NCBI RefSeq assembly: GCF_042648965.1 | Contig: NZ_JBHRYJ010000007.1 | Span: forward strand, 124,001-188,000 | Origin: Ferrovibrio xuzhouensis | Lineage (GTDB): Bacteria > Pseudomonadota > Alphaproteobacteria > Ferrovibrionales > Ferrovibrionaceae | Length of the DNA: 64,000 nt | Reading direction: 5' to 3' | Shown: positions 45,697 to 53,521 of the stretch, one piece after another | How positions within the stretch are numbered: position 1 is the first letter of the stretch | Layout of the letters: each line of letters begins with the position of its first letter | Notes under the pieces: model-generated | What the model saw: only the letters and a program-made list of their open reading frames with translations | Database searches by the model: none | What the model was told of the DNA's origin: nothing | Position numbers and translations under genes: made by a program

Positions 45697-45936
45697 ATGG
45701 CCAGCAATACGGCGGTTAATGACGTCTCGGTGGAAATCTCGGTGGTGCTGGGCAAGGCAACCATGCCGATCCACCAGGTGCTGAAAGTGGGCCGCGGTGC
45801 CGTCATCGAGCTCGATGCCAGCGTCGACGACCATGCCTGGATCTTTGCCAACAACAAGCTGATCGCCCGGGGCGAAATCGTCATTTCCGGGGAAAAGGTC
45901 GCCATCTCCATCACCGACACCATGTCGGACGATTAG
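45697..45936 (+). CDS. fliN: FliN-like flagellar motor switch protein (SpoA domain)
   Basis: A 79-residue protein consisting of one SpoA domain: VEISVVLGKATMPIHQVLKVGRGAVIELD, then NNKLIARGEIVISGEKVAISIT. This is the pattern of FliN, the C-ring subunit that CheY-P acts on. Most FliN proteins have an N-terminal extension of 20-60 residues, absent here. No other flagellar gene is recognisable beside it, so it is detached from the main flagellar loci or is a second copy. Confidence 0.88.
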   Translation: MASNTAVNDVSVEISVVLGKATMPIHQVLKVGRGAVIELDASVDDHAWIFANNKLIARGEIVISGEKVAISITDTMSDD

Positions 45937-45949
45937 GCCGGCCGCGGCC

Positions 45950-45978
45950 TTGAACCGGACGCGGGGATTTGCTATTTC
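45950..45978 (+). promoter_or_regulatory. Candidate promoter of tRNA-Leu
   Basis: TTGAAC (45950-45955), 17 bases, TATTTC (45973-45978), ending 17 bases before the tRNA. The -10 is weak. A perfect 10-base inverted repeat (45958-45967 / 45977-45986, nine-base loop) is woven into the promoter, and a GC-rich discriminator follows, as in stable-RNA promoters. Confidence 0.4.
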
Positions 45979-45995
45979 CCCGCGTCGCCCGAAAT

Positions 45996-46082
45996 GCGGT
46001 CGTGGCGGAATTGGTAGACGCGCAGCCTTGAGGTGGCTGTGGCCGAAAGGCCGTGAAAGTTCGAGTCTTTTCGACCGCACCA
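45996..46082 (+). tRNA. tRNA-Leu (anticodon GAG)
   Basis: An 87-base class II tRNA. Acceptor stem GCGGTCG/CGACCGC with discriminator A and encoded CCA (46080-46082). The anticodon stem CAGCC/GGCTG encloses loop TTGAGGT, giving GAG. A variable arm (GGCCGAAAGGCC) is present, as expected for leucine. Confidence 0.97.
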
Positions 46083-46090
46083 GTGCCTGC

Positions 46091-46115
46091 CCCGGATACC
46101 TGGTCCGGGTGCTTT
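46091..46115 (+). terminator. Possible terminator of tRNA-Leu
   Basis: CCCGGA (46091-46096) pairs with TCCGGG (46104-46109) around a seven-base loop, nine bases after the tRNA 3' end, followed by TGCTTT. The T-run is short, so strength is uncertain. Confidence 0.45.
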
Positions 46116-46259
46116 CCCGGGAGTGACCTGACCGGGCCGGTCTCCTGAAAATTTCCCAGAAATTTTGTCATGTTGCGGTCATCCGAGGCTGCCCTTGCGG
46201 CAGCTTTGCGGCATACTGCGCGCCCCAGTCAATTCACCAGTCCTGACGAGCCCGATCCC

Positions 46260-48563
46260 ATGAAAAACGACCTCGACCGCGCGGCGCTGGAATATCACCG
46301 GCTGCCGAAGCCGGGGAAACTCGAAATCACCCCGACCAAGCCGCTCGGCACCCAGCGCGATCTGGCGCTCGCCTACAGCCCCGGCGTGGCCGCCGCCTGC
46401 ACCGCCATCGTCGAGGATCCGGCTCAGGCTGCCGAGCTGACCGCGCGCGGCAACCTGATCGGCGTCATCTCCAACGGCACGGCTGTGCTGGGCCTGGGCA
46501 ATATCGGCCCGCTGGCCTCCAAGCCGGTGATGGAGGGCAAGGCGGTCCTGTTCAAGAAATTCGCCGGCATCGACGTGTTCGACATCGAGATCAACGAGAC
46601 CGACCCGGCCAAGCTGATCGACATCATCGCGGCGCTGGAGCCGACCTTCGGCGGCATCAATCTGGAAGACATCAAGTCGCCGGAATGCTTCATCGTCGAA
46701 GGCGCCCTGCGCAAGAAGATGAAGATCCCGGTCTTCCACGACGACCAGCACGGCACGGCGATCACTGTGGCCGCCGCGATCCTCAACGGCCTGCGCGTGG
46801 TGGGCAAGAAGATCGACGAGGTGCGCCTGGTGGCGTCCGGCGCCGGCGCCGCCGCGCTGGCCTGCCTCGACCTGCTGGTCGCGCTGGGCGTCAAGAAAGA
46901 GAATATCGTCGTCACCGATATTGCCGGCGTGGTCTACGAGGGCCGCACCGAGCAGATGGACGAGTTCAAGGCGCGCTATGCCCGCCCGACCAACCACCGC
47001 ACGCTGGGCGACGCGATTTCCGGCGCCGACGTCTTCCTCGGCCTGTCGGCCGCCAATGTGCTGAAGCCCGAGATGGTCAAGGCGATGGGGCCGAAGCCGC
47101 TGATCCTGGCGCTGGCCAACCCGTCGCCGGAGATCTCGCCGGAACTGGCGAAAGAGGCGCGTCCCGACGCCATCATCGCCACCGGCCGTTCGGATTACCC
47201 GAACCAGGTCAACAACGTCCTGTGCTTCCCGTTCCTGTTCCGCGGCGCGCTCGATGTCGGTGCCACCACGATCAACACCGAGATGGAACTGGCGGCGGTG
47301 CGTGCCATCGCCGACCTGGCCATGGCGGAGATCTCCGACGTCGTCGCCCGTGCCTATGGCGCCGAAGAGCAGCTCAGCTTCGGCCCGGAGTATTTCATCC
47401 CGAAGCCGTTCGATCCGCGGCTGATCCTGCATATCGCGCCCGCCGTCGCCAAGGCGGCGATGGACAGCGGCGTGGCGAGCCGGCCGATCGCCGATATGGA
47501 AGCCTATCGCCAGGGGCTGGAGCGTTTCGTCTATCGCACCGGTCTGGTGATGCGTCCGACCATGGAGCGCGCCCGGCGCCGGCCGATGCGCCTGATCTAC
47601 GCCGAGGGCGAGGACGAGCGCGTGCTGCGCGCCGCCCAGATCGTGCTGGACGACAAGCTGGCGCTGCCGACCCTGATCGGCCGTCGCGCTGTGGTCGAGA
47701 CCCGCATCGAGAAACTCGGCCTGCGACTCAAGATCGGTGAAAATGTCGAGCTGATCGATCCCGAGAAGGACGACCGCTACCACGAATACTGGACCGGGTA
47801 TCTCGCGCTGATGAAGCGCAAGGGTGTGGCGCCCGATGACGCGCGCACCATCATCCGCACCAACACCACGGTGATCGGCGCCATGGCGGTGCACCGTGGC
47901 GAGGCCGATGCGCTGCTCTGTGGCGCCATTGGCCAGTATGACCAGCATCTGCCGCATATCGTCGACGTGCTCGGCCTGCGGCCCGGCGCGCAACTGCCGG
48001 CGGCCATGCAGTTGCTGGTGCTGCCGCAGGGCATGCTGTTCATCGCCGACAGCAACGTCAATATCGACCCGACGCTGGACGAGATCGTCGCCATCGCCCG
48101 GTTGGCAGCGGAAGAGGTTCGGCGCTTCGGCCTGACACCGAAGATTGCCCTGCTGTCGCATTCGAATTTCGGCTCGTCGTCGGCGCCGTCGGCCCGCAAG
48201 ATGCGCGAAGCCGTGCAGAGGTTGCAGGAAATGCTGCCCGACATCGAGATCGAGGGCGAGATGAAGGCCGATGCCGCGATCTCCGATGCCATCCGCGACA
48301 AGCTGATGCCCGACAGCAACCTGAAGGGCTCGGCCAACCTGCTGATCATGCCGAACCTCGATGCGGCCAATATCTCGGCCAACCTGGTGCGCCAGATGGA
48401 GCAGGGCTTCTATGTCGGCCCGATCCTGATGGGTGCCGCGAAATCGGCTCATATCGTGTCGCGCCATGTCACCGTGCGCGGCCTGGTCAACATGAGCGCG
48501 GTCGCCGTGGTCGATGCCCAGGATCATGCCGACGGCGTGATGGGCCAGTGGTTGCGGGCTTAA
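46260..48563 (+). CDS. maeB: NADP-dependent malic enzyme with phosphotransacetylase-like domain
   Basis: Oxidatively decarboxylates malate to pyruvate. The 767-residue MaeB type has the malic-enzyme N-terminal part (LAYSPGVAAAC, GNLIGVISNGTAVLGLGNIG, PVFHDDQHGTAI), an NAD(P)-binding part (RLVASGAGAAALACLDLL, LALANPSPE) and, from about residue 435, a phosphotransacetylase-like domain thought to be regulatory (responding to acetyl-CoA) rather than catalytic. ATG 46260; the open frame extends upstream without a start of better quality. An AT-rich palindrome (46148-46154/46160-46166) about 95 bases ahead may be regulatory. Its pyruvate would feed the pdh complex. Confidence 0.96.
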   Translation: MKNDLDRAALEYHRLPKPGKLEITPTKPLGTQRDLALAYSPGVAAACTAIVEDPAQAAELTARGNLIGVISNGTAVLGLGNIGPLASKPVMEGKAVLFKKFAGIDVFDIEINETDPAKLIDIIAALEPTFGGINLEDIKSPECFIVEGALRKKMKIPVFHDDQHGTAITVAAAILNGLRVVGKKIDEVRLVASGAGAAALACLDLLVALGVKKENIVVTDIAGVVYEGRTEQMDEFKARYARPTNHRTLGDAISGADVFLGLSAANVLKPEMVKAMGPKPLILALANPSPEISPELAKEARPDAIIATGRSDYPNQVNNVLCFPFLFRGALDVGATTINTEMELAAVRAIADLAMAEISDVVARAYGAEEQLSFGPEYFIPKPFDPRLILHIAPAVAKAAMDSGVASRPIADMEAYRQGLERFVYRTGLVMRPTMERARRRPMRLIYAEGEDERVLRAAQIVLDDKLALPTLIGRRAVVETRIEKLGLRLKIGENVELIDPEKDDRYHEYWTGYLALMKRKGVAPDDARTIIRTNTTVIGAMAVHRGEADALLCGAIGQYDQHLPHIVDVLGLRPGAQLPAAMQLLVLPQGMLFIADSNVNIDPTLDEIVAIARLAAEEVRRFGLTPKIALLSHSNFGSSSAPSARKMREAVQRLQEMLPDIEIEGEMKADAAISDAIRDKLMPDSNLKGSANLLIMPNLDAANISANLVRQMEQGFYVGPILMGAAKSAHIVSRHVTVRGLVNMSAVAVVDAQDHADGVMGQWLRA

Positions 48564-48578
48564 GCGCCTGATCTCTCC

Positions 48579-49463
48579 TCAGTGACCGATGACGGGATGC
48601 CGCGCGGCGGCATCCCAGTCATGTCCGGCGGCGAAATCGCGCAGCTGGCGCACGCCGGTATCCTCACCGTCGCGCCAGACCAGCCCGATGCGATGGGCAT
48701 CGCGCAGTTCCGGCAAAGTCAGTGTGGCGATCCCCGGGCTGTCCAGCCACTGCGGCAGGATGGCGATGCCGATACCGGCTTCGACCAACGCCAGCAGGCC
48801 GGCATCGCTTTCGGCGCGGCCGATGATGCGCGGCCGCACATTCTGAGCGGCGAACAGTCGTTCGGCCGCCGGCATGATGGCGGCCTGCGGCCGGATCACG
48901 AAGGGCAGGTCCTGCAGGTCGGCGATGCGGGCCGTGTTGCGGTGGGCCAGCGCATGACGCGCCGGCACGGCGAGCAGGTAGCGCTGGCGGAACAGCGCCA
49001 GCGCCTCGGTTCCCGTATCATCGTCCATCGGCAGGATGGCCGCATCGATGCGGCCCATCTGCAGGCGGCGGCTGAGCGTCGCGGCCGGCTGCTCCAGGGT
49101 TTCCAGTGCCATATCGGGGTGGGCCGAGGCGAACCCGCCGAGCAGGGCGGCGAGGCGCTGCTGTGGCAGGTCGGTGCTGTAGCCGATGCGCAGCCGCTGG
49201 CGGGCCGGGCGCGCCTGCCGCAGTTCGCGCCGGGCCACCGTCCATTCCTGCAGCAGCAGGCGGGCATGGGGCATGAAGCGCGCGCCGGCGGGGGTGAGTT
49301 GCGCACTGCGGCCGCGCTCGAACAGGATAGCGCCCAGCGATTGTTCCAGCCGCTTGATGCCGGCCGACAGCGTCGGCTGGGTCACATTGGCGCGCTCGGC
49401 GCCGCGGGTGAAGCTGCCGGTCTCGACCACGGCCATGAAATAGCGGATCAGGGTCAGATTCAT
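48579..49463 (-). CDS. LysR-family regulator
   Basis: Transcription factor of 294 residues. N-terminal winged helix MNLTLIRYFMAVVETGSFTRG, with helix-turn-helix AERANVTQPTLSAGIKRLEQ, then the two-lobed effector domain (LRIGYSTDL, IGRAESDAGLLALVEAGIGIAIL). It is divergent from the thioesterase gene with a palindrome-rich, AT-rich gap between, so it probably autoregulates and controls that gene. The same short motif recurs before the mcc operon. The inducer is unknown. Confidence 0.92.
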   Translation of the reverse strand: MNLTLIRYFMAVVETGSFTRGAERANVTQPTLSAGIKRLEQSLGAILFERGRSAQLTPAGARFMPHARLLLQEWTVARRELRQARPARQRLRIGYSTDLPQQRLAALLGGFASAHPDMALETLEQPAATLSRRLQMGRIDAAILPMDDDTGTEALALFRQRYLLAVPARHALAHRNTARIADLQDLPFVIRPQAAIMPAAERLFAAQNVRPRIIGRAESDAGLLALVEAGIGIAILPQWLDSPGIATLTLPELRDAHRIGLVWRDGEDTGVRQLRDFAAGHDWDAAARHPVIGH

Positions 49464-49468
49464 GGCGC

Positions 49469-49514
49469 ATAGAGAAAAACTATTCCCGGAATAAAAACAA
49501 TTGATTTTCTCTAT
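49469..49514. promoter_or_regulatory. Nested inverted repeats in the LysR/thioesterase divergent promoter
   Basis: An outer perfect 10-base repeat, ATAGAGAAAA (49469-49478) and TTTTCTCTAT (49505-49514), encloses TATTCCCGGAATA (49481-49493), a 13-base palindrome of LysR-box form. The outer left arm begins five bases upstream of the regulator's start codon. Good candidate for LysR recognition and activation sites. Confidence 0.6.
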
Positions 49515-49567
49515 TCACCCGGCCGGGGTATCAGGGCAGGCAGGGAAACGACCGAAAGGGCAGCCAC

Positions 49568-50047
49568 ATGAGTACGGTGCCGGAATTCCGCCCCGCCGAC
49601 CCCGGTTTCGAGGCGCGGGTGCGCGACAGCTTCGGCCGCCAGCCGGCGATGCGGCTGATCGGTGCCACGCTCGGTCTGGTCGCCCCGGGGCTGTGCGAGG
49701 TGGACCTGCCGCATAACCCGCAGATCACCCAACAGCATGGCCTGATCCATGGCGGCGTGGTCGGCATGATCGCCGACAGTGCCGGCGGCTATGCCGCCTA
49801 CAGCCTGTTTCCCGCCGATTCCACGGTGATGACGGTGGAATACAAGCTGAACCTGATGGCGCCGGCCGATGGCGAGCGCCTGCTGGCGCGCAGCCGGGTC
49901 ACCCGGCATGGCCGCACGCTGACCATCTGCAGTCTTGATGTCTTTGCATACAAAGCGGACCGGGAAATCCACTGCGCGACCGGCCTCGCTACCATGATCT
50001 GCCTGGTGGGCCGGCCCGATGCACCCCGATCCGGCGCGCCGCGCTGA
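49568..50047 (+). CDS. PaaI-family hotdog thioesterase
   Basis: Acyl-CoA thioesterase of the hotdog fold, 159 residues. The family motif HGLIHGGVVGMIADSAGGYAA contains the catalytic acid/HGG region, followed by VEYKLNLMAPADGERL and a C-terminal strand set. Many PaaI relatives hydrolyse hydroxylated phenylacetyl-CoA or other short acyl-CoAs, freeing CoA when intermediates pile up. Being next to leucine catabolic dehydrogenases, it may serve that here. AAAGGG precedes the ATG. Confidence 0.88.
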   Translation: MSTVPEFRPADPGFEARVRDSFGRQPAMRLIGATLGLVAPGLCEVDLPHNPQITQQHGLIHGGVVGMIADSAGGYAAYSLFPADSTVMTVEYKLNLMAPADGERLLARSRVTRHGRTLTICSLDVFAYKADREIHCATGLATMICLVGRPDAPRSGAPR

Positions 50048-50126
50048 AATGTCTTGCCGCTGCCGGGGTGCGACCCCGGCCGGCTTCCGCTAGTATCCTG
50101 CCAACGATTCCGCAAAGGGTCTCGCC

Positions 50127-51299
50127 ATGATTTCCAACAGCTATCCGACGCTCGATTTCGGCCTCGGGGAAACTGCCGATATGCTGCGCCAGTCGGTGCG
50201 CGGCTTTGTCGATGCCGAGCTGGCGCCGCGCGCCGATGCCATCGACAAGAGCAACGAATTTCCGCGCGACCTGTGGACAAAATTCGGCGAGCTGGGCCTG
50301 CACGGCATCACGGTGGAAGAGGAATTCGGCGGCTCCGGCCTCGGCTATCTGGAACATTGCGTCGCGATGGAGGAAGTCAGTCGCGGCTCGGCTTCGGTCG
50401 GCCTGTCCTACGGCGCGCATTCCAACCTCTGCGTCAACCAGATCCGCCGTAACGGCAATGCCGAGCAGAAGAAGCGCTATCTGCCCAGACTGGTCAGCGG
50501 CCAGCATCTCGGTGCGCTGGCGATGAGTGAGCCGAATGCCGGCTCCGACGTCGTGTCGATGAAGCTGCGCGCCGAGCGCAAGGGCGACCGCTACGTGCTC
50601 AACGGCAACAAGATGTGGATCACCAACGGCCCGACCGCCGACGTGCTGGTGGTCTATGCCAAGACCGATCCGGCCGCCGGCGCACGCGGCATCACCGCCT
50701 TCCTGATCGAGAAGGGCTTCAAGGGCTTCTCGACGGCGCAGAAGCTCGACAAGCTCGGCATGCGCGGCTCGGATACCGGCGAGCTGGTGTTCGAGGATTG
50801 CGAGGTGCCGGAGGAGAATGTGCTCGGCCAGGTCGGCCGCGGCGTCAACGTGCTGATGAGCGGCCTGGATTACGAACGCGCCGTGCTGGCCGCCGGTCCG
50901 CTCGGCATCATGCAGGCGGCGATGGATGTGGTGCTGCCCTACGTGCACGAGCGCAAGCAGTTTGGCCAGCCGATCGGCAGCTTCCAGCTGATCCAGGGCA
51001 AGGTGGCCGACATGTACACCGAGATGAACGCCGCCCGCGCCTATGTCTACACGGTGGCCAAGGCTTGCGACCGCGGCCAGACCACCCGCAAGGACGCCGC
51101 CGGCGCCATCCTCTTCGCGGCCGAGAAGGCGACCAAGCTGGCGCTGGACGCGATCCAGATCCTCGGCGGCAACGGCTATATCAACGACTATCCGACCGGC
51201 CGCCTGCTGCGCGACGCCAAGCTCTACGAGATTGGCGCCGGCACGTCGGAAATCCGGCGCATGCTGATTGGTCGCGAGATTTTCGAGGAGACCAAGTGA
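50127..51299 (+). CDS. ivd: Isovaleryl-CoA dehydrogenase
   Basis: FAD enzyme of leucine breakdown: isovaleryl-CoA to 3-methylcrotonyl-CoA. The 390-residue acyl-CoA dehydrogenase has ALAMSEPNAGSD and MWITNGPTAD motifs. The general base is E250 in LDYERAV, the position specific to isovaleryl-CoA dehydrogenases, whereas the base position used by most family members is glycine here (IGAGTSEIRR). Its product is the substrate of the carboxylase encoded by mccB and mccA further on. AAAGGG before the ATG. Confidence 0.95.
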   Translation: MISNSYPTLDFGLGETADMLRQSVRGFVDAELAPRADAIDKSNEFPRDLWTKFGELGLHGITVEEEFGGSGLGYLEHCVAMEEVSRGSASVGLSYGAHSNLCVNQIRRNGNAEQKKRYLPRLVSGQHLGALAMSEPNAGSDVVSMKLRAERKGDRYVLNGNKMWITNGPTADVLVVYAKTDPAAGARGITAFLIEKGFKGFSTAQKLDKLGMRGSDTGELVFEDCEVPEENVLGQVGRGVNVLMSGLDYERAVLAAGPLGIMQAAMDVVLPYVHERKQFGQPIGSFQLIQGKVADMYTEMNAARAYVYTVAKACDRGQTTRKDAAGAILFAAEKATKLALDAIQILGGNGYINDYPTGRLLRDAKLYEIGAGTSEIRRMLIGREIFEETK

Positions 51300-51312
51300 A
51301 AGAGGTCAGTCA

Positions 51313-51930
51313 GTGAGCGTATCCCGTGTTGCTTTTCTTGCCGTATTCCTGATCGCGCTGGCGGTTCCGGCCGCCCGCGCCGACGATGTGTCGCGCTGGA
51401 CCGAGATCGGCGCCGCCGACCGCCGCATCGACTGGCCAGCCGCCGGGCTGGCGCCGGCACCGCAGATGGCGGAGAGCTTTGTTGCGCCGCTCGGCTACCG
51501 TCTCGAACGCTATCTGTGGAAGGCGCAGAAGCCCGCCGGCACCTTTGCCATCGCCGTGCTGCGCGACCTGACCGAGGACGATCATTATCTCAGCGGCCCG
51601 GTCGACCTGATGAAATTCGCCACCACCGTGCTGAAGGGCCTGGAGGCGCCGGTGCCGAAGGCGCTGGACGCCGCCGACCGCAAGGTGACCACGGCGGCCG
51701 GCGTCGCCATGACTCGCCGGTTCGAACTGGGGCCGCGGCAATGCATGGTGCTGGGGCTTTATGCGGCGCCGAACGGCAAGCCGGCCAAGATCGGCGAGCC
51801 GTTGACCGAAGGCAGCTTGCGCATGGACAGCGTCTACTGCGCCGCCGCTGGCCAGCCGCTGAGCGCCGAACAGGCTGCCGCGGCGGCCGCCAGCCTGAAG
51901 ATGACCATGCCGAAAATGGCTGCCAAGTAA
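51313..51930 (+). CDS. Exported hypothetical protein
   Basis: A 205-residue protein with a clear signal peptide (VSRVAFLAVFLIALAVPAARA, cleavage before DDVSRW). The mature part has no family I recognise; it is predicted mixed alpha/beta with two cysteines (RQCMVLG, VYCAAAG) that may form a disulfide. GTG 51313 follows AGAGG by six bases and lies 13 bases after ivd, so it is in the same transcript. Why a periplasmic protein sits among acyl-CoA genes is unclear. Confidence 0.65.
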   Translation: MSVSRVAFLAVFLIALAVPAARADDVSRWTEIGAADRRIDWPAAGLAPAPQMAESFVAPLGYRLERYLWKAQKPAGTFAIAVLRDLTEDDHYLSGPVDLMKFATTVLKGLEAPVPKALDAADRKVTTAAGVAMTRRFELGPRQCMVLGLYAAPNGKPAKIGEPLTEGSLRMDSVYCAAAGQPLSAEQAAAAAASLKMTMPKMAAK

Positions 51931-51948
51931 CCGCAACAGGAGAGTCGC

Positions 51949-52335
51949 GTGACCGAACGCCGTTTCATTTCATCCGGCTCGCGTTTCGAGAGCGTGATGG
52001 GCTATTCGCGGGCCGTGGTCGACGGCGACTGGGTGCATGTCTCGGGCACCACCGGTTACGACTACGGCACCATGACCATTGCCGATGACGTGGCAGCGCA
52101 GACCGAACAGGTCTTCCGCAACATCGCCGCGGCCCTGCAGCAGGCCGATGCCAGCCTCGATGATGTGGTGCGGGTAACCTATTACCTGACCGATGCGTCC
52201 TATTTCGAGGTGATCGCGCCGATCTGCGGCCGGTATTTTGCCAAAGCCCGGCCGGCGGCCACGGCGCTGATCTGCAAGCTGATCGACCCGGCCATGAAGA
52301 TCGAGATCGAGGTTACCGCCCGCAAGCAGGGCTGA
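51949..52335 (+). CDS. RidA-family protein
   Basis: A 128-residue YjgF/Rid-family trimer-forming protein. RidA proper hydrolyses reactive enamine/imine intermediates. Family marks are VHVSGTTGYDYGT, a long helix AEQVFRNIAAALQQADASLDDVV with VRVTYYLTD, and the C-terminal IEIEVTARKQ. The conserved Arg of active RidA near the C-terminus (C-x-I-R type) is not obvious, since KARPAATALI holds the nearest Arg, so it may be a Rid subfamily of different activity. GTG start after AGGAGAG. Confidence 0.88.
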   Translation: MTERRFISSGSRFESVMGYSRAVVDGDWVHVSGTTGYDYGTMTIADDVAAQTEQVFRNIAAALQQADASLDDVVRVTYYLTDASYFEVIAPICGRYFAKARPAATALICKLIDPAMKIEIEVTARKQG

Positions 52336-52358
52336 ACGTCCACAGGGGAGCAAACGCC

Positions 52359-53492
52359 ATGCTGACGCAAGAGCAGCAGATGATCCGCGACATGGCGCGG
52401 GATTTTGCCGCCGAGCGCCTGGCGCCCGGGGCGGCAGAACGCGACCGCAGCGGCGAGCCGCCGCGCGCCCTGCTGGCGGAGATGGGCCGGCTCGGCCTGA
52501 TGGGCATGGGCGTGCCCGAGGAATGGGATGGCGCCGGTGCCGATTTCATCGCCTATGTGCTGGCGCTGGAGGAGATCGCCGCTGCCGATGGCGCCGTCAG
52601 CACGATCATGTCCGTGAATAACTCCCCTGTATGCGCGGCCCTGCTGCGCTACGGCACGGCGGACCAGAAGGCGCGCTACCTGAAGCCGTTGGCGCGCGGC
52701 GAGTGGATCGGCGCCTTCTGCCTGACCGAGCCGCAGGCGGGCTCCGATGCCTCGGCCCTGCAGACCCGGGCGCGCCGGGTCGGTGACACATGGGTGATCA
52801 ACGGGGTGAAGCAGTTCATCACCTCGGGCTCGATCGCCAAAGTGGCGCTGATCTTCGCGGTCAGCGACCCCGGCGCCGGCAAGCGCGGCATTTCCTGCTT
52901 CGTGGTGCCGACCGACAGCCCCGGATTTCGGGTCGCCAGCATCGAGACAAAGCTCGGCCAGAAATGCTCGGATACCTGCCAGATCGTCCTGGAAGGCCTG
53001 ACGGTCGGCGACGATGCCCTGCTGGGCGAGGAGGGCGAGGGCTACCGGATCGCACTGGCCAATCTCGAATCCGGCCGCATCGGCATCGGCGCCCAGGCGG
53101 TCGGCATGGCACGGGCAGCCTTCGCGGCGGCACTGGCCTATGCCGGCGAGCGCCAGGCCTTCGGCACCGCCATCATCAATCACCAGGCGGTGGCCTTCCG
53201 GCTGGCCGACATGGCGACGCGGATCGAGGCGGGCCGGCAGCTGGTGCATAATGCCGCCCGGCTGAAGGATGCCGGGCAGCCCTGCCTGAAAGAGGCCAGC
53301 ATGGCCAAATTGTTTGCCTCCGAAATGGCGGAACGCGTATGCTCGGACGCCATCCAGATTCACGGCGGTTACGGCTATCTCGCCGATTTCCCGGTCGAGC
53401 GCATCTATCGCGATGTCCGGGTCTGCCAGATCTACGAGGGCACCAGCGACGTGCAGCGGCTGGTCATCAGTCGTTCCCTGACCGGAGCGTGA
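52359..53492 (+). CDS. Acyl-CoA dehydrogenase
   Basis: Second FAD acyl-CoA dehydrogenase of the cluster, 377 residues. FCLTEPQAGSDAS (FAD/substrate loop), WVINGVKQFITSG and IYEGTSDVQ are present; the latter holds the catalytic glutamate E360 in the usual short/medium-chain position. It thus differs from the isovaleryl-type enzyme upstream. Likely substrates are short straight or branched acyl-CoAs such as butyryl- or 2-methylbutyryl-CoA. AGGGGAG precedes the ATG; it follows ridA by 23 bases. Confidence 0.92.
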   Translation: MLTQEQQMIRDMARDFAAERLAPGAAERDRSGEPPRALLAEMGRLGLMGMGVPEEWDGAGADFIAYVLALEEIAAADGAVSTIMSVNNSPVCAALLRYGTADQKARYLKPLARGEWIGAFCLTEPQAGSDASALQTRARRVGDTWVINGVKQFITSGSIAKVALIFAVSDPGAGKRGISCFVVPTDSPGFRVASIETKLGQKCSDTCQIVLEGLTVGDDALLGEEGEGYRIALANLESGRIGIGAQAVGMARAAFAAALAYAGERQAFGTAIINHQAVAFRLADMATRIEAGRQLVHNAARLKDAGQPCLKEASMAKLFASEMAERVCSDAIQIHGGYGYLADFPVERIYRDVRVCQIYEGTSDVQRLVISRSLTGA

Positions 53493-53521
53493 TCATCGGG
53501 CAATAGCAGAGGAAACCCAGG

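Noticed and set aside
46179..48527. Long antisense frame opposite maeB
   Set aside because: Shadow of maeB; composition typical of a reversed GC-rich coding strand.
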